Source of the DNA: an uncultured Alphaproteobacteria bacterium
GTDB lineage: Bacteria > Pseudomonadota > Alphaproteobacteria > Rs-D84
Length of the DNA: 43,440 nt
Assembly (NCBI GenBank): GCA_904502095.1
Contig: CAJGDG010000009.1
Location: 1-43,440 of the forward strand
Direction of reading: 5' to 3'
Shown: positions 24,201 to 32,142 of the stretch, piece by piece
Position numbering within the stretch: the stretch's first letter is position 1
Layout of the letters: the number at the start of each line of letters is the position of its first letter
Notes under the pieces: model-generated
What the model was told of the DNA's origin: nothing
Seen by the model: the letters and a program-made list of their open reading frames with translations, nothing else
Databases searched by the model: none
Made by a program: the position numbers and the translations under genes

Positions 24201-25222
24201 ATAAGATAGTCGTCAACAGATTGTTCGCCCCACACTTTCGCGACCGTTTTAATATTACCATCGTCACAATGTATTTCATCTTGCTTATGCTTTTTTGCCC
24301 ACATTTTTGCCAGTTCAACCGCCTGCATACGAGTGACATTAACCCAGTTAAACACATTGTTAACACAGATTTCCTGACCACCAGATTTGCCCTTGCTGCT
24401 TCTGTTGCACACATCAAAGAATTTTTGATTTTTGCGTTTTTCTTCATCGCGTGCGCGTTTGTCAGATATTTCTTGATCTGTTGGGTTGCAAATACATACA
24501 TTTTTATCTTTGTCCCAAATCAACGCGTCCCAATAACAGTCTTTGTCTTTATATATTTGGGTACAATATGATTTACATTTTTCTGTACTGTTATTATTTG
24601 ACGCGCCAGTCGTTTGCGTACGCGGACAATAATTTGATGCATTGACGTTACGGTCGGTCGGTTCCTGTTGCGGCGTGACACAGTCCCCGCGTGTACGGAA
24701 TCGATAACCCGTGTTGCATTGATACGCCAGACATGTACATGCATACCCCGCCTTGAACACCACTTCACCCGATGCAATGTTTGTACTGGAACAAAAATCG
24801 CCAACGCGTGTTTCATCCGTAATAGAACTCAGATTATTTGGATTTTTTCCGTTTGCATCCAAACCTGGACAATATCCGCCCAGATTAAGTTCTGCCGCCA
24901 TTTCCGCGTCTTTTAACATTTGTTCAATAAAGGCTTTACACTGGGCATAGCCTTCGGCGCGTCTTGTGTTCAAACCGCCCTTGTTGCAAACTTTGAACAA
25001 TATATCAACGGAAACCTTTCCGGTTTGTTCGTCCATTAATTCTTGATACAAATCCAACATTGGCATATGCTTGGATTCATCGTTAAAATGCTCAACCACC
25101 GCATTCACAACAACATCTGGTGTAAACCATAAATTCTTTTCTGTGCTTAAAAATGTCGTTGCCGCAGATGCAGACCCAACAAAAAACATCAAGAAAAATG
25201 CAATCAGATATCTTTTCATCAT
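21257..25222 (-). CDS. Large exported Cys- and Ala-rich protein with C-terminal phospho-lyase-like domain
   Basis: 1,321 residues from the ATG at 25222, which overlaps the upstream stop as ATGA. A signal peptide (YLIAFFLMFFVGSASA) leads to a Cys-rich region (about 100-600), then a hydrophobic Gly/Ala segment (GLIQVGTGAIAAVDCVFG). Two Lys-Ala-Ala-Asp repeat tracts (about 805-900 and 970-1060) follow. The last 145 residues show GLKFHIS (Lys1179, His1181), FKVFLD (Lys1210), TGKEFTVYV, GDR (Asp1271, Arg1272) and YIRYRY. This series matches by eye the OspF/SpvC phosphothreonine lyases and the lyase domain of LanKC/LanL lanthipeptide synthetases. Activity and target are inferred; no kinase or cyclase domain is present. 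It is co-translated with the phase-variable gene upstream. Confidence 0.6.
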   Translation of the reverse strand: MMKRYLIAFFLMFFVGSASAATTFLSTEKNLWFTPDVVVNAVVEHFNDESKHMPMLDLYQELMDEQTGKVSVDILFKVCNKGGLNTRRAEGYAQCKAFIEQMLKDAEMAAELNLGGYCPGLDANGKNPNNLSSITDETRVGDFCSSTNIASGEVVFKAGYACTCLAYQCNTGYRFRTRGDCVTPQQEPTDRNVNASNYCPRTQTTGASNNNSTEKCKSYCTQIYKDKDCYWDALIWDKDKNVCICNPTDQEISDKRARDEEKRKNQKFFDVCNRSSKGKSGGQEICVNNVFNWVNVTRMQAVELAKMWAKKHKQDEIHCDDGNIKTVAKVWGEQSVDDYLMCASLDSNIFYTFQFDDVKESIDSDIQAGLVHGICVLYGYSSNIVKNDTLTNAIGRRGCYATCTNELKSAGANFELTLKQDGNLCTFEQRSFSKEDADKYLAKFGNLDNYHFMSDQIQTQGSQSGTNNNIYGYIASQGYVIRNLECVPNPAELKGKWYQDDDDILRCYLSVGGDPKRHTIDFVFDDISESWSYKYEAGEAAMGCLGSGGKYEGKECYGLSATACADAERQMKRINPGSKGTEWDAKNQVCIMLDQEQAAIYDGLIQVGTGAIAAVDCVFGTKIGCVMFAVETVGLAADITSKELITDRVQEFLRVSTICKARDCAKRTIQQLGAKVISVQDALDEHSIKNVDEELARLILLLEPEDLQSELSDGDWNSMVAAVGGETDDWTGAALVWMGRIGVMAQFASLGTSGVNLLRKAPQALKTLLRSADNIAAAADDVADMTKALVVYDATKAADAAADAAKGAKAADAAADAAKAADKASDAGKAAGGATSGAKAAGNADDAARGATSGAKAADATADAGRATGATADKLHDGLSLNKKQFGLKYHPDTVDAYRNPKLTALATEILQEGLKGVDKMTDAEKLALSKKMFEFDELLAAASKTADKAADAGKAADKAADAGKVAGGATSGAKAADAADAAADAGKSADNAADAGRAANNAADASKGGKAADNTSKATRAANLYEDWKGAGKGRESYEFDFAVLGNNEKELTEFIGYVQKDGYYIQKVGNRIFVKDALSDLYKRAATGDKNVFVRKDVLSPQRWEELNQQVSKLGLKFVDDNESAGFMKLIRETPAKTGDELWESLKSRNWKGVRKNGFYYMFIDGASGGQHATGLKFHISVSPDDLDKATDVIGVAMKRSGIGGEFKVFLDPDDMTWMTQTGKEFTVYVSQDGYNSSKIQQFIRECEQGLRNSGVKTNGIGSNVSVGDRAVSGSQYIRYRYDQLDDLGRPQGFYRSKYDFVAPNSQYGGDIMNGISAN
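21260..21694 (-). other. Phospho-Ser/Thr lyase-like domain within the large exported protein
   Basis: Domain of about 145 residues at the C-terminus. In OspF the catalytic pair is the His of KFHIS and the Lys of WKITD. Here KFHIS is identical and EFKVFLD places a Lys 29 residues later, the same spacing class. GKEFTVY matches the GxFTLY or GKFITVY strand of both families. DR...YRY matches the LanKC pattern DRR...HYRYG. The N-terminal preface (GFYYMFID) also resembles the YYFKV strand of OspF. This is reading by eye, without a profile search. Confidence 0.5.
22170..22850 (-). repeat. Degenerate Ala-Ala-Asp repeat tracts
   Basis: Two tracts, about 22170-22400 and 22610-22850, built from 12- to 33-base units encoding variants of KAADAAADA and AGKAAGGATSGAKAAD. 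They flank a roughly 70-residue segment (LSLNKKQFGLKYHPDTVDAYRNPK) that looks globular. Such tracts recombine easily and often vary in length between strains. Confidence 0.8.
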
Positions 25223-26176
25223 TTCAATACCCCCGTGCATTTTTCAGAAACCGCAGCGACCTTTTTAATCGCTGCAATTTGCGTTGCGTTAAATACTGTT
25301 GCTGTCACAGACGCAGCCGTTGCACCAATCGATAACGCGTTTGCCGCCGTGTTCAAATTCTTTTCGCGTTGTTTACCAAAATCCGTATTATCGTCACGCG
25401 TTTTGTCGGTGTTCGCAACCCCAGATACAACCGTGCCAGCAAGTCCCGTCGCAGCACCAACAATCGACGATGCCATCGCACCAGTTGCGCGCTTGTTAAT
25501 CTTGGATGTGTCAACAGTTGCATAATCGTCACATGCATCTGCAATTGCATTTGCTTCGCTGACATCTAAACCCTCCAGTTGTGCTTGGATAATTGATGCG
25601 CGCAATTTATCAACCGTGGCAACACAGTTCTTGATTTGTTCATCCAGTTCTGCGTCAACCTTGTTGGTTCCTGCGATTGCCGCACCCGCAATATTGGTCG
25701 CGGTATTTGCAGCCAACAAACCTGTACGCCAATTGCCCAAATTTTTGGATTGTTTGGTTAGTTTATCTATTTCTGTTTCAATTTCTTCGACGGATGCGTT
25801 TTCTTTGAAATACGAATCGGCAGCCGCCAGAACAGATTCAACACTTGGATTCTGTGTGCCAGAATTAACGCCGGATTCTTCAATCTTTTTTAATCTTTCC
25901 ATTTCCAGCTTTTCAATCAGCTGGTCTTTGTTGGCCTTGACGAAACCGGTTGCAATCGCGCCTGCACCGGCCGCAGTACCAACAGCCGTGACAGCGGTAT
26001 TTATGCCCGCCATCGTTTTAAGATGTGAAATTTCGTCATCAATCCCAACGCATGCGGTATATGTCGCACGCAATGCGTCATCCAGCGTTAAATTATTTGC
26101 ATACGCAAATGCCGAGGCGGGGGGGGGGTAAAAAATAGACTAAAAACAAGCAGATATAAAATCGACATTTCATCAT
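25219..26176 (-). CDS. Phase-variable exported Gly/Ala-rich protein (out of frame as sequenced)
   Basis: The ATG at 26176, with AGAGGGA upstream, opens a signal peptide (MMKCRFYICLFLVYFL). A run of ten C then shifts the frame and translation would stop after a few residues. With nine C the frame continues PPPASAFAYANNLTLDDALRATYTACVG and yields 318 residues to the stop at 25219. The mature protein has four hydrophobic Gly/Ala-rich hairpins (such as TAVGTAAGAGAIATG and SIVGAATGLAGTVVSG) separated by charged helices and a few Cys. That suggests membrane insertion or a pore/scaffold role, but the family is unknown. It is coupled by ATGA to the large lyase-like protein. Confidence 0.65.
26119..26128 (-). 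repeat. Ten-base poly-C tract inside a signal-peptide codon run
   Basis: Ten G on the forward strand (C on the coding strand). Changing the count by one restores the frame of the gene, which is the pattern of slipped-strand phase variation. A homopolymer sequencing error would look the same. Confidence 0.8.
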
Positions 26177-26195
26177 ATTCCCTCTGGTTATCTGC

Positions 26196-26225
26196 ATAAT
26201 ACAAAATATTAGGAATATAATGCAA
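26196..26225 (-). promoter_or_regulatory. Promoter of the phase-variable operon
   Basis: Reverse strand TTGCAT (26225-26220), 18 bases, TATTAT (26201-26196), about 20 bases before the start codon; AGAGGGA ribosome binding site between. Confidence 0.6.
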
Positions 26226-26228
26226 GCG

Positions 26229-27431
26229 TCAAATTTCAAAATTATAATTTTTGACCGAGCGGACAATCGCATTTACCAATTTATCCTGGTGCGACGATGA
26301 TTTTAACAACTTTTCTTCGGCCGCGTTGGATAAATGTCCCAATTCCAACAGTGCGCCAGGCACGGTCGAACGCAGCACAGCAAATGGCGCATGACGAACA
26401 TCAGGGCCAGGCTGTTGTTCAACAGAGGCTTTTTTAAATGACTTGGCACAACCGGTGGCGTATTCTTCACTCATTTCTGCGACAGCATGTTGTTGCAACG
26501 ATGACAATGCAATACGGATGTTTTCTTCGAATTCTGTAAAGCCTTCGACCCCGATTTTATCGGCAGCATTTTCAGCCTCGGCCAGTTTTTTTGCCTCCTC
26601 GTCAGATGCTTTTTCAGATAATGTGTATATCGAAAAGCCCTTCATTTTACGGCTGGGGTTTGCGTTTGCGTGTAATGATATGAATAAATCAGCCTTTTTC
26701 TTTTCCGCAATTGATGCGCGTTCCGCCAATTTCAGATACTTATCACCGCTGCGTGTCAAATATGTTTTAAAGCCGTTTGCATCCAGTTTGTTTTTTAACT
26801 TTTTCGCAACAGACAATACGATATCTTTTTCGCGGGTACCGCCCTTACCTATACACCCAGGGTCTTTGCCACCGTGACCTGCATCCACCACCACAATATA
26901 TTTGCGTGCCGCAGTTATAGCAGTGGTTGGTGCGGCAGAAGCGGTCGTGTAAGATGATGCAGTCCCATATTCAGACGCAGCCGATTTGATCGCCGTCTGG
27001 GCAGGCGGTGTGCCTTCGACAAAATCCAAGACCAAACGATAATCATTGTCGCCATTTGGTTCCAACACCATAATTTGATTCTTTTTCAACTCCGACACCG
27101 GTTTGCGCAAATTAGCAGTAATAATCAACGCATCGCCACTTTGCGATTGGGTTATGCCGGTCACCAATGTGCCCGTCGCCAATTTCGGTGCAACCGCACT
27201 GTTTGCAGCAGTGTTCGTCAGACGAACCACCAACTGATTTGCAGGATAAGACAAAGAATAAGATGGACGCGTCGATGTTTCAATTACCAAACGAGTTTTG
27301 TCCCCAGGCTGAACCCCTGTGCGCAAAGACTGCAAAGAATTACGCGCCGCAAACGCAACACGCGGCAATGCCGCCATCGCCAACACCGAAAAACCAGATA
27401 TTTTTAAAACATCACGCCTGTTAAACTTCAT
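26229..27431 (-). CDS. Tat-exported N-acetylmuramoyl-L-alanine amidase (AmiC type)
   Basis: 400 residues from the ATG at 27431. The signal peptide is of twin-arginine type (NRRDVLKISGFSVLAMAALPRVAFA), as in AmiA/AmiC of E. coli. An AMIN-like beta domain (about 35-150) targets the septum. The Amidase_3 domain follows: VVDAGHGGKDPGC (zinc His), a Glu in TREKDIVL, LFISLHANANP (zinc His) and ALLELGHLSN (catalytic Glu). It cleaves the bond between MurNAc and stem peptide at division. The ATG lies 7 bases after a -10 box, so the mRNA is probably leaderless. Confidence 0.92.
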   Translation of the reverse strand: MKFNRRDVLKISGFSVLAMAALPRVAFAARNSLQSLRTGVQPGDKTRLVIETSTRPSYSLSYPANQLVVRLTNTAANSAVAPKLATGTLVTGITQSQSGDALIITANLRKPVSELKKNQIMVLEPNGDNDYRLVLDFVEGTPPAQTAIKSAASEYGTASSYTTASAAPTTAITAARKYIVVVDAGHGGKDPGCIGKGGTREKDIVLSVAKKLKNKLDANGFKTYLTRSGDKYLKLAERASIAEKKKADLFISLHANANPSRKMKGFSIYTLSEKASDEEAKKLAEAENAADKIGVEGFTEFEENIRIALSSLQQHAVAEMSEEYATGCAKSFKKASVEQQPGPDVRHAPFAVLRSTVPGALLELGHLSNAAEEKLLKSSSHQDKLVNAIVRSVKNYNFEI

Positions 27432-27438
27432 AGGATTA

Positions 27439-27467
27439 ATTTTATCAAAAATTGCACTTTGATTCAA
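27439..27467 (-). promoter_or_regulatory. Promoter of the amidase gene, leaderless type
   Basis: Reverse strand TTGAAT (27467-27462), 17 bases, TAAAAT (27444-27439), then TAATCCT and the ATG. The expected transcript start coincides with the start codon. Confidence 0.65.
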
Positions 27468-27477
27468 GCATACAAAA

Positions 27478-27508
27478 TAAAAAAATCGCCATTATGGCGA
27501 TTTTTATT
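27478..27508 (-). terminator. Intrinsic terminator after the 28748 gene
   Basis: AAATCGCCA-TTA-TGGCGATTT hairpin with T-rich tail on the reverse strand. Confidence 0.85.
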
Positions 27509-28748
27509 TATTTATACAATTGGCAAACGACTGTGCAACCGCCGTTGTTTCATACGAACTTAATGGCGTCACAGGAACGATATAACAACGAGCGCTGTCC
27601 CGCAAAATATAAACCTTGGTTCCGCGAGTGTATGCACGCTGCATATCATCCATTTGCGCAGTGGTCAAAAATGCGTTTTGGGTCGTTGCCGGATTGCTTA
27701 ATGCGGCAGATACAACCTGGAACGCGTCGTCTGATGTAAAGATGTCTGTACGGGACGAAACCTCCATCCATAAAGATTGAGTTTCGTATGGATTTTCAAC
27801 CTTGGCAGTGGCTGTTGGGAATGCTGCACTGACCGCCATCGCAGCAACAGTTTGCAATGAAGATGGCCCAGAAGATGTGGCCGGCGCAGCTGTATTAATT
27901 TGCAAATTATCGCCACACGCCAAATTCATACGATTTGTATAGCCTGCCAAAACCGCATCTATCGCGCTTTGCCAATCTGCGCCCTTGCTGTTCATTTCCA
28001 GATTGATAATCTTTTCAGCCCAACCCCAGATATTGGCACCAACATTGCCCGCAGTGGCAAATCTGGTCACCATTTCAGCACTGCCCCCTGGGACACCGGC
28101 GCCGCAAAAATCTGTTAAATATGCATTTAATTTACTGTCCGTTTCGTTGCCATAAGACATCGCCACAGAATGGCACGCCATTGCCGCCTCTAATTCTTGT
28201 CTGCGTTGCAAACACAATGCGGAATTAGACTTGGACAACTGGGTTGCTAAATTAGCCATCGACAGATAAGACATCAATTCCTGTTGCACATACGATGGAC
28301 ACAAACGCGCAGCGGTATTCATGCCATTATTTGTGCCATTAATTGTGTTTACACCATATTGAGGCAATAAAATTTCTGTATCTTTTTGCAGGCACAACAA
28401 CGCATAGTTATACAATTCTGTTTCTGTTGCATATTGACATTTTGAGTCAACCTGTCCCGGCACAACAGTCACATCGCCGCAATAATTTGCCAAACAGTTA
28501 TATATTTTTGTTCTACATGCGGTATCGACATCCGGCTGGGTTACCATAAAATATGTGTTGCGCTGATTTGTTTTGTATGCACTTGCCAATCCTGCCTTGC
28601 CGCGGGCACCATTTGTCGCAGTTGGCGTTTGAATCAAAACACTGCGCGAATTGTCCGCCGCGCCCACAGTCCCAGCAGAAACGCCCAGCGCCGTATTTCC
28701 AATAAAAAACGCACCTAACACACCAAATACTGACAGAATTTTTTTCAT
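27504..28748 (-). CDS. Exported Cys-rich protein, function unknown
   Basis: 414 residues. Signal peptide MKKILSVFGVLGAFFIGNTALG, then a low-complexity stretch (residues 25-60) and a helical region with paired Cys (ACRTKIYNCLANYCGD, SKCQY, LLCLQ). Further Cys are in RLCPSY, LCLQRRQELEAAMACHS, DFCGAG, ARCYIV and NCINK. An even, paired distribution suggests disulfides in the periplasm or on the surface. I do not know the family. Its ribosome binding site is AGAGGGA, as in the phase-variable gene, and it lies in the same block of exported proteins. Confidence 0.65.
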   Translation of the reverse strand: MKKILSVFGVLGAFFIGNTALGVSAGTVGAADNSRSVLIQTPTATNGARGKAGLASAYKTNQRNTYFMVTQPDVDTACRTKIYNCLANYCGDVTVVPGQVDSKCQYATETELYNYALLCLQKDTEILLPQYGVNTINGTNNGMNTAARLCPSYVQQELMSYLSMANLATQLSKSNSALCLQRRQELEAAMACHSVAMSYGNETDSKLNAYLTDFCGAGVPGGSAEMVTRFATAGNVGANIWGWAEKIINLEMNSKGADWQSAIDAVLAGYTNRMNLACGDNLQINTAAPATSSGPSSLQTVAAMAVSAAFPTATAKVENPYETQSLWMEVSSRTDIFTSDDAFQVVSAALSNPATTQNAFLTTAQMDDMQRAYTRGTKVYILRDSARCYIVPVTPLSSYETTAVAQSFANCINK

Positions 28749-28765
28749 GCTTAATCCCTCTCGTT

Positions 28766-28797
28766 AGGATGATTTTATCATATCTGGAAAAAAAACG
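28766..28797 (-). promoter_or_regulatory. Promoter of the 28748 gene
   Basis: Reverse strand TTGCGT, 17 bases, TAAAAT, then AGAGGGA and the ATG. Divergent from the prfB promoter. Box positions are accurate to a few bases. Confidence 0.55.
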
Positions 28798-28808
28798 CAA
28801 ACATTCAT

Positions 28809-28836
28809 TTGATTTAAAAAAATAAATTGCTATCAT
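28809..28836 (+). promoter_or_regulatory. Promoter of prfB, near-leaderless
   Basis: TTGATT (28809-28814), 16 bases, TATCAT (28831-28836); the ATG follows after 9 bases and no ribosome binding site is visible. Confidence 0.5.
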
Positions 28837-28845
28837 ATTTATATT

Positions 28846-29917
28846 ATGATTATTACAAACGAATTTTTACAGCAAATCTGGGACGACATTTCTGCCGTCA
28901 GGGGGTTTCTTTGACCCTGAAAAATTAAAAAAACAAATTTCCGAGTTGGATGTTCAGGTTAATGCCCCCGATTTATGGGCTAATCCTGAAAACGCACGCG
29001 CAATATTGCAAAAAAAATCTGGACTGGAAAAAACGTTGAACGAATTGTTGACCCTGGAATCAGAATACAAAAATTTATCCGAATTATATGAAATTGCCTC
29101 CGACGATAGTGAAGTTGTTTCTGCAATTGAAAAATTGGCGGACGCAGCACATCAAGCAAAATTCATTACTCTGTTTCGCGAACCTGCGGATAACAACGGC
29201 GCCTTTTTGTTCATCCAGGCGGGCGCAGGAGGCACCGAGGCACAAGATTGGGCGCAAATGCTGTCGCGTATGTATACGCGCTGGGCAGAAAGGCACGGCT
29301 TTACCACCGAAGTAATCGAAGAACACGAAGGCGATGTTGCCGGCATAAAAAATATTACTTATCGCATATCTGGCGAACGCGCATACGGGTGGCTTAAAAA
29401 CGAAATTGGGGTTCATCGATTGGTAAGAATTTCACCTTTTAACGCAAACGGCAAACGACAAACCAGTTTTGCGTCTGTCGATGTTTGGCCTGATATCGAT
29501 GACACAATCGAAATTGAAATAAATGAAAAAGATTTGCGCATTGATACATATCGTGCATCTGGCGCAGGGGGGCAACACGTTAACAAAACTGACAGCGCGG
29601 TACGCATAACCCACATTCCTACGAACACGGTCGTCACATGCCAAAACGAACGCAGCCAAATTCAAAATCGTGAAATGGCTATGAAAATGCTGCGCAGCAA
29701 ATTGTATGAGCTGGAAATGCAAAAACGCGCCGAAGTAGAAGATGCCGCAAAGGCCGCCCAGAAAAAGATTGAATGGGGTAGTCAAATCAGAAACTATGTA
29801 TTATACCCTTATCAGCTGGTAAAAGATGTGCGGACAAATGTTGAAAAAACAGATTCAGACGCGGTTCTGGATGGCGATTTAGACGAATATATGTTGGCAT
29901 CACTGCAACAAAATTAA
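28846..29917 (+). CDS. prfB: Peptide chain release factor 2, programmed +1 frameshift
   Basis: The ATG at 28846 opens 22 codons ending in CTT TGA. A +1 shift at CTT-T continues as GACCCTGAAAAATTA into the main frame and gives 356 residues, close to the usual RF2 length. SPF in RLVRISPFNANGKRQTSF is the RF2 stop-reading tripeptide for UAA and UGA, and ASGAGGQHVNK holds the GGQ that triggers peptide release. The 0-frame UGA is itself read by RF2, so low RF2 favours the shift, as in E. coli. Annotating only from the internal TTG at 28946 would lose 33 residues. Confidence 0.95.
28900..28915 (+). promoter_or_regulatory. prfB programmed frameshift site
   Basis: AGGGGG, then TTT, then CTT TGA C. 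The internal Shine-Dalgarno sequence lies 3 bases before the CTT slippery codon and in-frame TGA, the same geometry as the E. coli site (which has TAT instead of TTT). Confidence 0.95.
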
Positions 29918-29935
29918 AATCCATAAAATCGATAA

Positions 29936-29964
29936 TTGCTTTTTTGCGCTGCCCAGACTATAAT
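29936..29964 (+). promoter_or_regulatory. Promoter of tRNA-Arg(CCG)
   Basis: TTGCTT (29936-29941), 17 bases, TATAAT (29959-29964). Confidence 0.8.
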
Positions 29965-29974
29965 GCGCAACAAG

Positions 29975-30051
29975 GTGCCCATAGCACAACTGGATAATGC
30001 GTCGCCCTCCGAAGGCGAAGATTGTGGGTTCGAATCCCGCTGGGCACACCA
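29975..30051 (+). tRNA. tRNA-Arg(CCG)
   Basis: 77 bases with encoded CCA. Acceptor GTGCCCA/TGGGCAC, anticodon arm CGCCCT-CCG-AAGGCG, T-arm GTGGG-TTCGAAT-CCCGC. Reads CGG arginine codons. Confidence 0.95.
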
Positions 30052-30078
30052 AAAATTATATTAAACGCAGGTTTTGTT

Positions 30079-30546
30079 ATGGGGAAAATATTCTTATATC
30101 TTTCAGTTCTGTTTTCTGTGTCCGCATGCAACAGTATTTATGTAAAACCAAATTCGTTAGATAAAAACGAAATAATTTATGCGGACGCTGGTGGCGATTT
30201 GATGCGTCTTAAAACAAAAGAAATTATGGAAGATATGGGATATAAATTAACTATTGGACATCACAAAGCCACTATTTCAACAACATACATCACCGCCGAA
30301 GGGACCGAGTCTGTTTTGGCAGCAACAGATTTATCCAAAGCACGTTATATTGTTTTTATGAAAGAGAGCAACCCTAAGTTCAGACCCATTTGGTGTTCGC
30401 TGAATGGTTTTTGGTGGTCAAAATTTAACTTATCTATTTCCGACAATGAAACAGGTCAAGAATTACTTCACTGGACTGGGCGCGGTTGTGTAAACAGTTC
30501 TGTAAGAAAACTGAAAAAGATTTTAAATCAAATGGAAATAAAATAA
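30079..30546 (+). CDS. Small lipoprotein, function unknown
   Basis: 155 residues from the ATG at 30079; an earlier in-frame start lies within tRNA-Arg and is rejected. Signal peptide with lipobox SVSAC (about residue 17), then a mixed alpha/beta domain with SLNGFWWSKFNLSISDNETGQELLHWTGRGC. The order, a short modulator strand then an xWxGxGC end, resembles small outer-membrane lipoproteins of the DUF4136 kind, but the match is weak. It follows the tRNA by 27 bases and may be read from the tRNA promoter. Confidence 0.65.
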   Translation: MGKIFLYLSVLFSVSACNSIYVKPNSLDKNEIIYADAGGDLMRLKTKEIMEDMGYKLTIGHHKATISTTYITAEGTESVLAATDLSKARYIVFMKESNPKFRPIWCSLNGFWWSKFNLSISDNETGQELLHWTGRGCVNSSVRKLKKILNQMEIK

Positions 30547-30568
30547 CGCCCAATTGGGCGTCTTCTTA
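30545..30568. terminator. Hairpin between convergent genes
   Basis: ACGCCCAATTGGGCGT palindrome followed by TCTTCTT; likely weak terminator for the lipoprotein gene and for corA from the other side. Confidence 0.6.
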
Positions 30569-31450
30569 TAATATTCTGCGGCGCACGATGCCAAACAACG
30601 CAAAACCCAACAGCAATATCATTATGAATAAAAATATTGCGACCGCCGTCTGTTCATACTCTGCAAATGGCAGGCGCACATTCATACCATAATACCCCAC
30701 AATAACCGTTGGAACAACCAAGATAATATTCCACATAGTCAAGCGGTTGATGTTGGTATTTGAATCCATATTGATAACACTTTCAAATGTTTCTTTTATG
30801 GACTTTAACATTTTGCTGTATGATGTCACAACCTCGGTCGCCTGAGCCAATTCAATGCGCGCATCTTCGGCCAATTCGGCAGCGTCATCTGTCTTAACAA
30901 AACCGCGCACTTTTTCCAGTTTATCCAACACAGCGACATTACCACGAATTCCCGCCATATATAATGTATAACTGTTTTCAACCTCTAACAAATCCATTAA
31001 TTCTTTTTTACGAATGCGTTCCTGTAATGCGCGCTTGGACGCCAATACGCGTTTGTTTAATTCTTTTAACATACGCAGATACGATTCCGCAATGTAATAA
31101 ATTATATTTAATATAAACTCTTCACGGGATGTCTTTTCAGACCTTTTTATTTTATCCAATAAATCACAACGTTTGCGACAAACAGTAATTACACGATTGG
31201 TCGAAACGATTATCGACAATGGTTCCGTATGCCACAACGTGCTAGATTCGCGGTTAATAATTGGAAAACGAACAATTATAACCTTGTAATCATCTTCCAG
31301 TTCCAGGCGTGGCTGTTCATCAGGGTCCAGAATGTCAGAAATTGTATCTTCATCAATTTTGTATTCTGTTTGCAGTTTTTCAAAATCTTCGTGATCTGGG
31401 TTGCCAACATTAACCCAAGAGAATGTCTTTAATTTTTCAGTCACAAACAT
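30566..31450 (-). CDS. CorA family divalent cation transporter
   Basis: 294 residues: N-terminal alpha/beta cytoplasmic domain, long stalk helices (about 130-230), then two membrane segments at the C-terminus, the first ending with the signature YGMN (in VIVGYYGMNV). The Gly-Met-Asn loop is the pore filter for Mg2+, Co2+ or Ni2+ in this family. The protein is slightly shorter than E. coli CorA (316). Ion specificity cannot be told from sequence. Start: ATG at 31450 with AAAGGGGG upstream. Confidence 0.9.
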   Translation of the reverse strand: MFVTEKLKTFSWVNVGNPDHEDFEKLQTEYKIDEDTISDILDPDEQPRLELEDDYKVIIVRFPIINRESSTLWHTEPLSIIVSTNRVITVCRKRCDLLDKIKRSEKTSREEFILNIIYYIAESYLRMLKELNKRVLASKRALQERIRKKELMDLLEVENSYTLYMAGIRGNVAVLDKLEKVRGFVKTDDAAELAEDARIELAQATEVVTSYSKMLKSIKETFESVINMDSNTNINRLTMWNIILVVPTVIVGYYGMNVRLPFAEYEQTAVAIFLFIMILLLGFALFGIVRRRIL

Positions 31451-31587
31451 TGCATTCCCCCTTTGTTTTATCTGGATATATTTTATCCTAATGAAATTAA
31501 AAAAGCAATAAATTATAGGAATACGAAACTATATTTATAGATTATGCAAAATGATAAGATAAATACATATCATAAAAGGTTTTTCAA

Positions 31588-32025
31588 ATGGCAAAATTCA
31601 AAACAAACACAAACTCTTTTACAATTGCACATTATATTTTGTTGTTTCTGGTTGCGGGACTGTGTATCTGCATAATCGCATGGATTGTGATAAACAGACA
31701 CAATAAAAATCCACAGAATAATATCCAGCCAAACATACTGCACACGACCGGCGCATCACCATGTGTAAAACGCGTAATAAACACAGTAGAAAACATATGG
31801 GAACGCGACCCGAAAACAGTACCAGAAAGATACTGGAATATTGCAATCGAATATCTTAACGAACCAATCACAGTGCGCACATACGGTCTGTGTCAAGATG
31901 TCGCGTTTGTATGCAACCCTGGACAACTGCGACGCAACTGTGACCCGTGTGCAGTTCCAAACGCACGCGCATTTGCGAAAAGCATACAGATATCTGAAAT
32001 GATTGAAAAAAATTGTAAAAATTAA
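31588..32025 (+). CDS. Membrane-anchored Cys-containing hypothetical protein
   Basis: 145 residues: a polar N-terminus, one membrane helix at about 14-35 (ILLFLVAGLCICIIAWIVI), then a domain with six Cys, including CQDVAFVCNPGQLRRNCDPCAVPNA. The Cys-rich end could bind a metal or form disulfides outside the cytoplasm. Ribosome binding site AAAGG lies about 9 bases before the ATG. No family recognised; it is a single gene ending at a shared hairpin with tRNA-Pro. Confidence 0.65.
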   Translation: MAKFKTNTNSFTIAHYILLFLVAGLCICIIAWIVINRHNKNPQNNIQPNILHTTGASPCVKRVINTVENIWERDPKTVPERYWNIAIEYLNEPITVRTYGLCQDVAFVCNPGQLRRNCDPCAVPNARAFAKSIQISEMIEKNCKN

Positions 32026-32050
32026 AATCGGCCAAGCGCCGATTTGAATT
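32021..32050. terminator. Terminator between the 31588 gene and tRNA-Pro
   Basis: AAATCGGC-CAAGC-GCCGATTT stem of eight pairs; T-rich on the reverse side, so mainly the tRNA-Pro terminator. Confidence 0.7.
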
Positions 32051-32054
32051 TATA

Positions 32055-32131
32055 TGGTCGGGGTGACAAGACTCGAACTTGCGACCCCTTGCACCCCATG
32101 CAAGTACTCTACCAGGCTGAGCTACACCCCG
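32055..32131 (-). tRNA. tRNA-Pro(GGG)
   Basis: 77 bases with encoded CCA. Acceptor CGGGGTG/CACCCCG; the 5' C1 start is typical of proline tRNA. Anticodon stem CTTGC/GCAAG with loop ATGGGGT gives GGG. Reads CCC and CCU proline codons. Confidence 0.93.
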
Positions 32132-32142
32132 ACATAGGTTCT

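Noticed and set aside
30022..30078. Upstream start for the 30079 lipoprotein
   Set aside because: Lies inside tRNA-Arg and would hide the lipobox signal peptide.
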